Below, piece by piece: positions 41,201-45,517 of a DNA stretch of 64,000 nucleotides. Source of the DNA: Dysidea avara (taxonomy: Eukaryota; Porifera; Demospongiae; Dictyoceratida; Dysideidae); contig NC_089275.1 of the NCBI RefSeq assembly GCF_963678975.1, positions 49,897,363 through 49,961,362 on the forward strand, in the 5' to 3' direction. A program made the position numbers and the translations under genes. Below the pieces are notes generated by a model, which worked only from the letters and a program-made list of their open reading frames with translations, did not search any database and was not told the origin of the DNA. Numbering within the stretch: the first letter of the stretch is position 1; each line of letters starts with the position of its first letter.

Positions 41201-42114
41201 CTAGTTTCTCATAGTATACTACGGGGGATTTGACTACTTGTCATGCCCCACGGGTGGGGAATTTGATTTTTGAAAAAGTCAAATTTTTACCTTACCCCCA
41301 CCCTTGCCCCCACCCTAGCCCAGGAGGGAGGTGGTAGGGCATAATATTGATAGGTGCATAACAATATGGCAGTGGTCATGAAACATGTGCAACAGTGATC
41401 AGATGGTCTACCCTACATAAACTGTTTAGCACATGAATAACTAAACTAGTGTTGGATTTGTTACCTAGTGTTGTTTGAGAGCAGTGAGTTCCTTGTATGT
41501 GCATACAATAATGAAGAACATTGGAAACATGACACAATTAATCAAATCCTTCTAATATTGTTAATTCTGAGGCATCATGAGATCAAGTGATCCCTGATTG
41601 AAATCTCATATTTCATGTAGTGTTAGATATATCACATGTGCCATACAACACACACGGTCACCTCCTGATCCAGACCCATCATGATCTGATGTAGCATTAC
41701 GGGTGGAATTAGTTTGACGACGTGACCTCTCACTATCTGTATCATCACTATTGATGAAGTCAGTTTGATGACGTGATCTCTCATTATCTACTAATAACCG
41801 TGATAATGACATGTACTAGCATCATGTGATCACTGACCTTGATCATGTGAGGTCTGGTGATGTGATGATGTCAACTTCATCACATCTATAACATCTAACT
41901 GATGTGGTGAAGTATCTTCATTATAACTGGGCTTTAGTCTTGATCTCTTAGTCTCTTCATGATATACTATCTCTCTGTGTTTCTCTTCCCATAATAGTTT
42001 AATAGCATCATACTCTTCTTCTGGTATAGCTGGATCATTAGATGGTATATTAGGAGCATCACACACACTTAGTGGGATGATCAGGAGTAATAACCAAATT
42101 GATAACATCACCAT
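6841..42114 (-). CDS. secreted mosaic protein: sushi-sushi-Kunitz-Kunitz-VWC x3-cystine knot (9 exons)
   Basis: Exons in transcript order: 42114-41838, 41790-41662, 40377-40213, 39604-39440, 39390-39232, 14048-13878, 13826-13626, 11654-11442, 7307-6841. Every boundary has GT/AG and every intron is phase 1. The total is 1,947 nt, 648 residues plus stop. Predicted order: signal peptide (1-20), acidic/basic linker to about 135, sushi 136-190 and 191-245, Kunitz 246-298 and 299-355, VWC 356-422 and 423-493, VWC plus C-terminal cystine knot 494-648. Cysteine spacing supports each domain: 4 per sushi, 6 per Kunitz, 10 in the knot. The family facts imply an extracellular or matrix adhesive, protease-inhibitory or growth-factor-binding role; the exact function is unknown. 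The 25-kb fifth intron is filled with transposons. No orthologue is recognised by name. Confidence 0.8.
7308..8633 (-). other. intron 8 of mosaic gene, first part: decayed hAT-type repeat
   Basis: No exon seen. A paired TGACTGCTCTATTAGAGTA motif lies at 7887-7935. The segment at about 8055-8110 (CAAGCTAAATTTAAAACGGG, then GTTTCTGTCAAAACC) matches the right end of the hAT-like element at 42945-44311, so a diverged relative of that element is present. Confidence 0.5.
8634..8954. mobile_element. non-autonomous hAT-like element (CAGGGACGTACGCAGG ends)
   Basis: Ends CAGGGACGTACGCAGGAATT and CCTCGGTACGCCCCTG are inverted. Both sides carry inner GGGGTTTCC / GGAAACC blocks. It is flanked by TAGCT at 8629-8633 and 8955-8959, an eroded or short target duplication. 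It carries a paired CTCTATTAGAG motif at 8680-8727. A related but degraded copy begins at 16774. Confidence 0.65.
9305..10219 (+). mobile_element. dispersed ~0.9-kb repeat family with foldback end, copy A
   Basis: Begins GGGACCACAGAGTAGGCG and ends in a near-perfect inverted repeat (9988-10219) bounded by AGTAGGGACCATAGCAC and its complement GTGTTATGGTCCCTACT. The body contains the family hallmark ACTGACTGATGCCTTCAGAC and short antisense reading frames ([19 protein letters not shown]) shared with copies at 45518-46288 and 53440-54290. No transposase is recognised, so it is probably non-autonomous. Confidence 0.6.
10935..11325. mobile_element. hAT-type MITE, TAGGCTTG family, copy 1
   Basis: Termini TAGGCTTGAGCCAATTATGC and GCATAATTGGCGCAAGCCTA are 20-bp inverted repeats with one mismatch. 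Flanks ACATTATC and ACATATCT are an imperfect 8-bp duplication. The interior carries the CTCTATTAGAG-type motif cluster at 11051-11112. Copies 2 and 3 are at 13069-13425 and 38721-39096. Confidence 0.75.
11442..11654 (-). CDS. mosaic gene exon 8: von Willebrand factor C domain 2
   Basis: A 213-nt phase 1-1 exon. [33 protein letters not shown] and MCCPVCID show the VWC pattern. The strong donor GACA|GTAAGT joins to the CA start of exon 9 to give a threonine codon. Confidence 0.85.
12074..12164. repeat. 15-bp minisatellite (CATCCTCATGGTAAC)n
   Basis: Six near-identical 15-bp units. Because 15 is a multiple of 3 the tract reads as HPHGN repeats on one strand and YHEDG on the other, but there is no supported gene here. 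It lies in an intron of the mosaic gene. Confidence 0.85.
12240..12547 (+). mobile_element. diverged copy D of the ~0.9-kb repeat family
   Basis: CTGATGCCTTCAGATAAGTG and the downstream order of blocks (CTTGATCTTTCACCATTTG, GTCCCCTTTCCTTTGCTAAC, GATTGCAGATGTGCTCCTTG) follow copies A-C with many substitutions. The copy runs directly into the minisatellite at 12548. Confidence 0.5.
12548..12740. repeat. ~22-bp minisatellite grown from a transposon segment
   Basis: About nine units of a TGTTGTGTAACAGGCTGAACA-like sequence. The same sequence occurs once, as TGCTGTGTAACAGGTTCAACA, at the equivalent position of repeat copy A (about 9810-9830) and once in copy C. This array is therefore an expansion of a unique internal piece of the dispersed repeat. 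Reading frames on both strands here are repeat artefacts. Confidence 0.75.
13069..13425. mobile_element. hAT-type MITE, TAGGCTTG family, copy 2
   Basis: Starts TAGGCTTGAGTAAATTATGC and ends ATAATTGGTGCAAGCCTA. It is flanked by CATGCTAG (13061-13068) and CATGCTTG (13426-13433), an 8-bp target duplication with one mismatch, diagnostic of hAT. It carries three copies of the CTCTATTAGAG motif at 13152-13238. Confidence 0.8.
13626..13826 (-). CDS. mosaic gene exon 7: von Willebrand factor C domain 1
   Basis: A 201-nt phase 1-1 exon. [33 protein letters not shown] and GCCPVCPN give the VWC signature CxxCxC ... CCxxC. It is closely similar to exon 8, so an internal exon duplication is likely. Confidence 0.85.
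13878..14048 (-). CDS. mosaic gene exon 6: Kunitz domain 2
   Basis: A 171-nt phase 1-1 exon: [52 protein letters not shown]. It has six cysteines plus the aromatic YYY and the GNENSF segment typical of Kunitz folds. The split glycine codon joins exactly with exon 5 across the large intron. The intron to exon 7 is only 51 nt. Confidence 0.85.
14157..14672. mobile_element. non-autonomous hAT-like element with long G tracts
   Basis: Ends CAGAGGTGGATCCAGGG and CATTCACCACTG are inverted in the first positions. Exact CATTAT repeats flank it at 14151-14156 and 14673-14678. Just inside each end is a poly-T then long poly-G run (about 14177-14209 and 14606-14634). A paired TGACTGCTCTATTAGAGTA motif sits at 14551-14593. 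Confidence 0.65.
14679..15929. other. intronic sequence, no gene supported
   Basis: Contains a roughly 60-bp direct repeat (about 14911-14968 and 15051-15108, TAGTTTGTATT...TTCTAATA) and a (CA)n tract at 15556-15580. A 180-codon antisense frame spans 15037-15579 but is low-complexity, starts from a non-ATG codon, and shows no domain. Confidence 0.45.
15930..16230 (+). pseudogene. Ty3/gypsy gag fragment upstream of the LTR
   Basis: Reads [28 protein letters not shown], then [18 protein letters not shown] and SCNWTEP. These are the capsid hallmarks of gypsy-type gag (the AERF and QEGES-type motifs). One in-frame stop interrupts it, and it ends abruptly at the LTR at 16236. It represents the central gag portion that is missing from the gag piece on the other side of the LTR, so the locus is rearranged. 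Confidence 0.6.
16236..16408 (+). mobile_element. LTR of gypsy element A (left)
   Basis: Starts TGTAGTATCCGGACATGTGG and ends CTACTTAACA. It is followed at once by TTGGTGACGAGG, a plausible primer-binding site. It matches the 37564-37712 LTR in the same orientation. The five bases before it (TTCTG) resemble those after the right LTR (TCCTG). Confidence 0.7.
16409..16773 (+). pseudogene. gypsy element A gag remnant (5' part)
   Basis: Frames after the LTR read [10 protein letters not shown] then [11 protein letters not shown] (gag N-terminus), followed by KFVMGL and [17 protein letters not shown] (gag C-terminal region), in different frames and with stops. The central part is deleted here. It is interrupted at about 16774 by a CAGGGA-type hAT relic. 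Confidence 0.55.
16774..17310. mobile_element. degraded hAT-like element with a nested pogo-like MITE
   Basis: CAGGGAGTATATCCAGG...GGTGGTTTCC matches the left end of the 8634 element. At 16904-17043 a 140-bp insertion has inverted ends CAGAGAAACCGCTATAATCC / TTATAGAGGTTTCAGCG between TA dinucleotides, as in pogo/Tc1-mariner MITEs. The paired CTCTATTAGAG motif is at 17186-17247. The right end is not clear. Confidence 0.5.
17322..19721. mobile_element. 2,400-bp foldback transposon, near-complete palindrome
   Basis: Starts GGGTCATTCCATGTCA and ends with its complement TGACATGGAATGACCC. It is flanked by TTAT at 17318-17321 and 19722-19725. The left half aligns to the complement of the right half for about 0.9 kb from each end, including GGGACCACAATGGGCTCAAG / CTTGAGCCCATTGTGGTCCC and GTCTAATAAGG / CCTTATTAGAC. 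Weaker pairing continues almost to the centre near 18520 (GATTTTGAAGATC / AATCTTCAAAG). No transposase frame is present. A transcript would fold into a very long hairpin. The superfamily is uncertain; a 4-bp TSD is compatible with several. Confidence 0.85.
19930..21060 (+). pseudogene. gypsy element B: zinc knuckle and protease remnants
   Basis: At about 19990-20060 one frame reads [13 protein letters not shown], a gag zinc-knuckle start. At 20867-21058 the frame reads [20 protein letters not shown] then MLDT. After a 2-nt shift it reads [11 protein letters not shown], so the aspartic protease DTGAS site is split by a frameshift. A repeat block (20455-20700) lies between them. Dead retroelement sequence, probably continuous with the RT piece at 22.6 kb. 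Confidence 0.5.
20455..20700. repeat. AGATTTAGTGC inverted/tandem repeat cluster 1
   Basis: Several copies of GATTTAGTGC and its complement GCACTAAAT, each next to short CCCTACA...TGTAGGG-like hairpins. A second cluster of the same units lies at 25780-25945. Confidence 0.55.
21698..22619. mobile_element. 922-bp element with GGGGCGAGCCTGAGC inverted ends
   Basis: GGGGCGAGCCTGAGC at the left is exactly complementary to GCTCAGGCTCGCCCC at the right. Inside are two diverged ~115-bp direct repeats (about 22034-22150 and 22234-22350: TCTCGTTCTCT...TGGTCTTCTTTGTCCAT) and three ~82-bp units. It interrupts gypsy element B directly before its RT fragment. No transposase is recognised and the target duplication is unclear. 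Confidence 0.65.
22365..22590. repeat. ~82-bp tandem repeat, three copies
   Basis: The block ACGTAAACTCTCGGGAATGG, then TCAGACGTACGGTCGTACGT, recurs at about 22371, 22456 and 22537. Each unit contains a CG-rich near-palindrome (ACGTACGGTCGTACGT), unusual in this AT-rich region. Confidence 0.8.
22621..22966 (+). pseudogene. gypsy element B reverse transcriptase fragment
   Basis: Ends [20 protein letters not shown] followed by [18 protein letters not shown], the classic first RT block of Ty3/gypsy. The catalytic YxDD portion is absent. The sequence stops where a palindrome-rich insertion begins. Confidence 0.75.
22967..24940. repeat. insertion block of stacked palindromic elements
   Basis: Separates the RT and RNase H portions of gypsy B. 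It holds at least three foldbacks: 23417-23860 (arms GGTTTTAGCGATTTACAGTG / CACTGTAAATTGCTAAAACC), 24028-24183 (CTTAAAGCACCACC / GCAGTGCTTTA), and 24312-24469 (AGTTAAAGCACCGCTG / CGTAGTGGTGATTTAACT). Part of the first (TAAATTGCTAAAACCAGCC) is repeated again at 23868-23890. No gene is seen. Confidence 0.7.
24941..25745 (+). pseudogene. gypsy element B RNase H and integrase C-terminal remnants
   Basis: Frames read [15 protein letters not shown], then [31 protein letters not shown] and EPEGQLARWL (RNase H and tether), with stops and shifts. At 25545-25745 [14 protein letters not shown] and [14 protein letters not shown] resemble the integrase C-terminal domain. The integrase catalytic core is missing. 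Inactive. Confidence 0.65.
25780..25945. repeat. AGATTTAGTGC repeat cluster 2 with short hairpins
   Basis: Units of CAGTYCCTACATnnnTGTAGG followed by GATTTAGTGCC repeat about three times, the last in inverted order. It is related to 20455-20700. It follows directly after the gypsy B integrase end. Confidence 0.6.
26614..28077 (+). pseudogene. THAP-DDE_Tnp_4 transposase relic (ISL2EU/PIF-like)
   Basis: TKICSVHF then, after a frame change, DNFV...HAVPSIF are the C-terminal half of a THAP zinc finger (26800-26930). Next come [51 protein letters not shown] and RIIIDATEF, whose D is the first DDE residue. Beyond a frameshift at about 27650 are [20 protein letters not shown] and GD followed by a stop where the second acidic motif should continue. 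[14 protein letters not shown] carries the third acidic residue. At least three breaks; no terminal repeats found. A dead copy of a family that normally encodes one long protein. Confidence 0.75.
28177..30879 (+). mobile_element. complete hAT DNA transposon with perfect 8-bp TSD
   Basis: Ends CAGAGTTGGGGCTAACGAG and AGTAACGACCCCAACTCTG are terminal inverted repeats. GAGCTATG is present at both 28169-28176 and 30880-30887. Subterminal regions are crowded with GTAACTAGTAAC-type repeats, as expected for transposase binding sites. The 2,703-bp element contains one transposase gene. Non-autonomous or eroded relatives with the same ends are at 46843-47355, 45208-45342 and 60848-61290. Confidence 0.95.
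28634..30656 (+). pseudogene. hAT transposase with one homopolymer frameshift
   Basis: The first in-frame ATG is at 28634. BED zinc finger: [32 protein letters not shown]. Catalytic landmarks: [17 protein letters not shown] (first D), [15 protein letters not shown] (second D), TATRWNSYY, and [15 protein letters not shown] (the E) in the C-terminal hAT dimerisation domain, which also has [20 protein letters not shown]. The usual CxxH in the AAHTLNL block has Tyr in place of Cys. The frame is broken once, at an eight-T run (30025-30032). Before it reads GEDNCFF, after it [13 protein letters not shown] in the next frame, so seven T would leave it open. The element is otherwise intact and young; a sequencing error is a real alternative. 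Confidence 0.9.
30883..33468 (-). pseudogene. OTU cysteine-protease gene with giant KQP repeat region
   Basis: The first ATG is at 33468 ([20 protein letters not shown]). The N-terminal part is about 640 residues of [14 protein letters not shown] repeats, ending [10 protein letters not shown]...MYKFCQ and a stop at 31402. In the same frame, after a second stop, comes the OTU domain: [20 protein letters not shown] with catalytic Asp and Cys, then [25 protein letters not shown] and [11 protein letters not shown] with the catalytic His. The OTU part has two small frameshifts (about 31230 and 31075). The gene stop TAG at 30885-30883 lies inside the hAT target duplication. The family (OTU deubiquitinase-like) is clear. 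Repeat and OTU probably once formed one protein; now inactive or mis-assembled. Confidence 0.7.
31540..33370. repeat. 42-bp minisatellite, about 43 units of two 21-bp halves
   Basis: The unit is GGCTGCTTGGATAGCAATAC followed by AGTCTGCTTTGCTGGTATCG and TA. Protein on the minus strand is KQP[T/M]IPA plus KQTVL[L/P][S/F]. Edge units ([21 protein letters not shown]) show the ancestral period was 7 residues/21 bp. Variation is limited to a few sites (CGT/CAT, GATAGC/GATGGT/AATGGT). One extra 21-bp half-unit occurs near 31630. Both strands stay open throughout. Confidence 0.95.
33729..35330 (+). pseudogene. SWIM zinc-finger / YqaJ-type protein relic
   Basis: Around 34430-34880 one frame gives [13 protein letters not shown], then [20 protein letters not shown] (a SWIM-like Cys/His cluster), [30 protein letters not shown] and [10 protein letters not shown]. 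At 34950-35190 [19 protein letters not shown] continues the same family, which in cnidarians and sponges precedes a YqaJ/exonuclease domain. That nuclease domain is not seen. There are several frameshifts. The flanks at 33729-33780 and 35320-35365 share AAAACGAATTT and GGGAGGAAAATGA in inverted orientation, hinting at transposon ends. Confidence 0.55.
35435..37350 (+). pseudogene. gypsy element A RNase H and integrase remnant
   Basis: [20 protein letters not shown] and [18 protein letters not shown] form RNase H. The domain is cut by a 429-bp MITE and resumes [36 protein letters not shown] and [10 protein letters not shown]. Integrase traces follow: [13 protein letters not shown], then [26 protein letters not shown] and [20 protein letters not shown]. 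Many frameshifts and stops. It has the same orientation as both LTRs. RT and protease of this element are not found nearby. Confidence 0.75.
35706..36134. mobile_element. hAT-like MITE inserted in gypsy A RNase H
   Basis: Ends AGGGGCAGATCCAG and CTGGATCTGCCAT are inverted. Flanks TGGCATAC (35698-35705) and TGGCGTAT (36135-36142) match at 6 of 8 positions. Joining the flanks across it keeps the RNase H frame open, which confirms the boundaries. A relative begins at 63432. Confidence 0.75.
37564..37712 (+). mobile_element. LTR of gypsy element A (right)
   Basis: GTAGTATCTGGACATGTGGA, then CGCACTATGATGTAATCG and a TTGTAGTGCTATTATTACTA block, matches the LTR at 16236-16408. It lies about 210 bp downstream of the integrase end, in the expected place for a 3' LTR. 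Confidence 0.7.
37713..38720. other. intronic sequence, no gene supported
   Basis: A minus-strand segment around 37975-38030 resembles the end of a reverse-transcriptase-linked protein ([20 protein letters not shown]), a motif common in non-LTR retroelements, so a small retroelement tail may be present. Nothing else recognisable. Confidence 0.4.
38721..39096. mobile_element. hAT-type MITE, TAGGCTTG family, copy 3 (right end eroded)
   Basis: Begins TAGGGTTGAGCCAATTATGC and follows copies 1 and 2 through AATGCAGTGTGTTCATGTTT to TTATGCCGGCAT. The terminal CAAGCCTA is lost. It contains two CTCTATTAGAG motifs at 38848-38892. It lies just 3' of exon 5 of the mosaic gene, in the 25-kb intron. Confidence 0.75.
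39232..39390 (-). CDS. mosaic gene exon 5: Kunitz-like domain 1
   Basis: A 159-nt phase 1-1 exon with six cysteines in Kunitz (BPTI) order: [43 protein letters not shown]. Spacing is somewhat diverged and the P1 region is not canonical, so inhibitory activity is uncertain. The acceptor is TGTGTTAG|TTGATTG. The next exon is 25 kb away. Confidence 0.75.
39440..39604 (-). CDS. mosaic gene exon 4: sushi/CCP domain 2
   Basis: A 165-nt phase 1-1 exon. [35 protein letters not shown] and [10 protein letters not shown] give the four-cysteine CCP pattern. It is a recent tandem copy of exon 3. The 49-nt intron to exon 5 (39391-39439) is typical of the small introns in this genome. Confidence 0.85.
40213..40377 (-). 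CDS. mosaic gene exon 3: sushi/CCP domain 1
   Basis: A single 165-nt phase 1-1 exon encodes a CCP module with cysteines in [38 protein letters not shown] and DPTCEG, and the conserved tryptophan before Cys4. It is nearly identical in length, splice sites and protein to the exon at 39440-39604, and the flanking intron sequence is duplicated too. Confidence 0.85.
41007..41358. mobile_element. MITE with GTACCTATCAATATTAAGCC inverted ends
   Basis: TGTACCTATCAATATTAAGC and GGGCATAATATTGATAGGTG form inverted ends. The interior has CCCC-rich blocks (GCCCCACGGGTGGGG) and GGGGGATTTGA repeats. It lies in intron 2 of the mosaic gene. The target duplication is unclear. Confidence 0.6.
41662..41790 (-). 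CDS. mosaic gene exon 2: dibasic linker with furin-like sites
   Basis: Encodes two similar short blocks, [18 protein letters not shown] then [19 protein letters not shown], so a local duplication is visible. RSRR matches the furin consensus R-X-K/R-R, and NST and NAT are N-glycosylation sequons. The acceptor is TTAGTAG, a tandem NAGNAG that could give proteins differing by one residue. The donor is GGAG|GTGACC, phase 1. Confidence 0.7.
41838..42114 (-). CDS. mosaic gene exon 1: signal peptide and charged linker
   Basis: The start is the ATG at 42114. The open frame runs 27 nt further up, but only from a TTG codon. Residues [18 protein letters not shown] form a classic signal peptide, followed by DAPNIPS and an acidic/basic linker ([19 protein letters not shown]). 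The donor is CAA-G|GTCAGT, phase 1. A candidate acceptor (CAATACACAG) lies a few bases upstream of the ATG, so a 5' UTR exon is possible. A 32-bp minisatellite begins about 25 bp upstream of the ATG. Confidence 0.75.
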
Positions 42115-42138
42115 AACAACCCTGTGTATTGCAGTAAC

Positions 42139-42440
42139 CAAGGTAATGTACTAGGTAACTAACTAGTAACTAAGGTAATGTACTAGGTAACTAACTAGTA
42201 ACTAAGGTAATGTACTAGGTAACTAACTAGTAACTAAGGTAATGTACTAGGTAACTAACTAGTAACTAAGGTAATGTAATAGGTAACTAACTAGTAACTA
42301 AGGTAATGTACTAGGTAACTGACTAGTAACTAAGGTAATGTACTAGGTAACTAACTAGTAACTAAGGTAATGTACTAGGTAACTAACTAGTAACTAAGGT
42401 AATGTACTAGATAACTAACTAGTAACTAAGGTAATGTACT
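42139..42440. repeat. 32-bp minisatellite at the 5' end of the mosaic gene
   Basis: About nine units of TAACTAAGGTAATGTACTAG followed by GTAACTAACTAG, with two or three point variants. The array starts about 25 bp upstream of the ATG, so it occupies the promoter, 5' UTR or first-intron position of the gene. Confidence 0.9.
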
Positions 42441-42944
42441 AGTTATGTAAGGTAAGGTATTACTATTACACTCAAACAATAATTTAATAATGTATGTTTC
42501 ATCAATTAGTGTATAAAGGTTTTTGGGATTTCTTTTACCAAATGAAGTTACTTATGCTTATGGACATTTGGGATAGAGATGATGAGATGAATGATGTTAT
42601 CTAACACCACAGTGGTAGCTACACTTATATTAAAATGACTATCCAATAACAGTGTTATAGCATCAGTTTATGGCATAGCTAGTATAGTTCATATTCTATT
42701 ATTTTCATTTCAAACAGATAAAATTACAAACATACACAATTACATTGAAAACTGAGTATCTGCTTGGATCAGGCCAACTGGAGCACACTTTATGTAAAGG
42801 CCTTGTGAATACCGGGCTCCTCTGATACATTGTATGACTGATTGAAGTAAGCATCTCACATTGTATTAGAGTAAGTGTATGTTCTATTAGATCATTTCAA
42901 CAGGTACATACACCGTCTGCAAACTATATTATAATCATTACTAT

Positions 42945-44311
42945 CAGTGGTGAACTAGGATTTTGAAAAGGGGGCTTATAGTATCTAGATACAAAATAAG
43001 ACATTCAAGGGGATGTAGAAGATCTGCATCAGGTTGAATATTAGGCTAATTTTAGTTTAACAACCATAGTGAATCCAATGCTTGTTAAGCTATGAAACTA
43101 ACTGTCATGACCATATTCATAGCTGTGATTGTTCTATTAGGGTAGTTACTTGACTGCTTTATTAGAGTATCTCAATGCAGTAACAGGCTTGTGGAAAGTA
43201 AGTGTTGCTGAACTTTCTGTACTTTTTCAAACATATTTAGTACAACAGGCAGGTGTCCTACAGACCTTTAGCACTTGTGCTATAGAGCCTTAATAAATAA
43301 AAAACCAAAAAACAAACAGCTATTTAAAATGGATCCATGCTAGTTTAATGCACTTGGCATGCATGCCACTGACACACACTGGTAGTCTTTTGCTATGAAA
43401 CATGTCAATACAGTGTTAAAACAAGTTAAATTGCTACTACCGTAGATTCCCTAAAATTTTGGCATCTCTAAATATTCGGCACTCCCCGTGCTTTGAACGC
43501 AATGTGCTCTAAATTTCGGCAAGCGCAGGAAAGTTTCTAATTATAAGTGCGCTATTTTTTCAGCACTTGGAACACTAGCTGACGAAGGTCTCTTGAGTAC
43601 TGAGGATTCCCAGTGACCTCACACAATTGACGCTGAATGAAGCACCAAGTGTGAAATTGTTCAGGGAACGTACCCAACGATATCATCGTGTGACATCACG
43701 ACTACCGCAAAACGATCTTCGTTTTTGTTCACAGAATAAAATCTCTCCTGGCCCCACATCTTGTAACATGATATACCCTCAGATAATGCTTTGTTAAGCC
43801 ATGGAACACTTCATGCAGCATCTGGTAGCGAGATTTATCATGAGATAGTTCAATAATATTATTGATTGTGGTTTCTATTTTTTATTACTTGTTTAAATCT
43901 TTAATATTACGTCTGGGCGATTGTATTCAAAAAAAGTGATGTAGTAATGACATTGACCACCCCTTCTGGATAATGTAGGCAGTCATAGTATATAGCAATG
44001 CGGCAAAGTGAGTGTTGTAGTATCATAAGCTCTGCCTCAAGGCATTCCTATTAGTCCCTGTAGAAAGAAATCGAGAAAGTAAGCAGTAAATGGATCGCAA
44101 ATTGCATAGCCATGAAGCGTGCAGACTGTATTAGGGATAGATCCCTAAAAATTTGACAATAGCACCAGGTTGGTACATTTTTTTCCTAATTGTTCAGCCA
44201 GACGCGAACTGAATTAATTTATTTCTGCCGAATTTTTAGGGAATCTACGGTAAGCTAAATTCAAAAGTGGTTTCTGTCAAAACCTCAGAAACCTATATAG
44301 ATCCACCACTG
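42945..44311. mobile_element. hAT-like element split by a nested TA-flanked transposon
   Basis: The outer ends CAGTGGTGAACTAGG and CTATATAGATCCACCACTG are inverted. The interior shares TTTCTGTCAAAACCTCAG with 8055-8110 and carries the paired motif at 43128-43173. Inside, 43440-44250 has ends CCGTAGATTCCCTAAAA / TTTTTAGGGAATCTACGG between TA dinucleotides. No outer target duplication was found. Confidence 0.65.
43440..44250. mobile_element. 811-bp Tc1/mariner-type non-autonomous element (TA TSD)
   Basis: Inverted ends CCGTAGATTCCCTAAAATTT and AATTTTTAGGGAATCTACGG, continued inward by TTTGGC / GCCGAA, and TA on both sides (43438-43439, 44251-44252). No transposase frame was seen. It lies inside a hAT-like element. 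Confidence 0.75.
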
Positions 44312-44819
44312 GCAAAAGCACAGAGGGTAAACTATACCATCAACAAACAAGGATTAGATGATCTAGCAGCAATCATTGTAGATCATGTGAGACATGTCAC
44401 AAACTAGAATGTACTCATAAAGACTATTAGTTTATGATCACCTGGCTTCTCATCACAGTGGGTCAAGCTGCCAGTTTAACAAAAAATTATTTTTTTGTGC
44501 AAGCATACAACTTTATTATCTAATGGAACACACAATTGTACTTTTACTACTTTACCATCAATCTCAACACTAACACTCTTACAGAGGTGTATATAGAAAC
44601 AGTTCCAAAATACAATCAGTTGTAGCTAACAGTGAGTGATAGTTGAAGTAGCTATACCACACAAACTGGTGGTACTATGGCTACATACTTGTAGTAATAA
44701 TAACCATCTAGTGCCTTTTACCAAATTTGGTGTTGCAGAAGTTGTACCGCCAACACCTGTACAAGCTTCACACAAACAAGATCTGAAGTGATATTACTTG
44801 CTGTGGCTTACAGTACCGT

Positions 44820-45205
44820 AATATAGCTGAATTGCATGCTGACTTGTAGCGATATCATAGCTGACTTGTGGCAGTACCATAGCTAACTTGTGGCAGTACT
44901 GTAGCTGACTTGCAGATGGTATCGTAGCTGACTTACGGCGATACCATAGCTGACTTGCAGTGGTACAGTAGCTAACTTGCACCAGTACTGCAGCAGTACC
45001 GTACCTAACTTGTAGTGATACCATAGCTGACTTGCAGTGGTACAGTAGCTAACTTGCACCAGTACCACAGCAGTACCGTACCTACGTAACTTGTAGTGAT
45101 ACCATAGCTGATTTGAGGCAGTACTGTAATCGACTTGTGCTAGTAGCGTAGCAGTAATGTAGCTGACTTGTGGTGGTATCATAACTGACTTGCAACAGTA
45201 CTGTA
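44820..45205. repeat. ~24-bp minisatellite (GTAGCTGACTTGYRGYRGTA)
   Basis: About 15 diverged units of GTAGCTGACTTGTGGCAGTA plus CCATA, some arranged as a higher-order ~100-bp block repeated near 44945 and 45020. The array resumes at 45343-45380 after a hAT fragment. Antisense frames here (VSYGTA) are repeat artefacts. Confidence 0.8.
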
Positions 45206-45207
45206 GC

Positions 45208-45342
45208 CAGTGTTGGGGCTAATGTGTTACATAACTAATTTGCCTTACTTTTCATGGGCCAGTAACATGTAACGGGTTGTTACCAATCCGTTACTTCTAG
45301 AACATCCTTTGTATTGTAACGAATTAATAACTTGTCTTCTGA
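45208..45342. mobile_element. hAT relic inserted in the minisatellite
   Basis: CAGTGTTGGGGCTAATGTGTTAC matches the end of the complete hAT at 28177, followed by TAAC/GTTAC repeats. The opposite end is not preserved. It interrupts the CTGACTTG minisatellite. Confidence 0.55.
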
Positions 45343-45517
45343 CTACCGTAGCTGACTTGTGGCAGTACCATAGCTATTTTGTTATAGGCTAAACCCAGTG
45401 AATGAGAAATGTAATGAACAATAGCTACCAAAGTATCAGGATGGTATTGTGAAGCTGGGTTTTGGGTGATATTATTGGCCAACCTTCACAAGAACGTAAA
45501 AAAATTGGAATTTTCAC

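Noticed and set aside
42139..42440. CRISPR-like regular array
   Set aside because: The unit is a contiguous 32-bp tandem repeat without unique spacers, in a eukaryotic context. The 31-bp, 42-bp and 66-bp arrays fail for the same reason.
44794..45182. Antisense VSYGTAVVLVQ repeat ORFs
   Set aside because: Translations of the 24-bp minisatellite.
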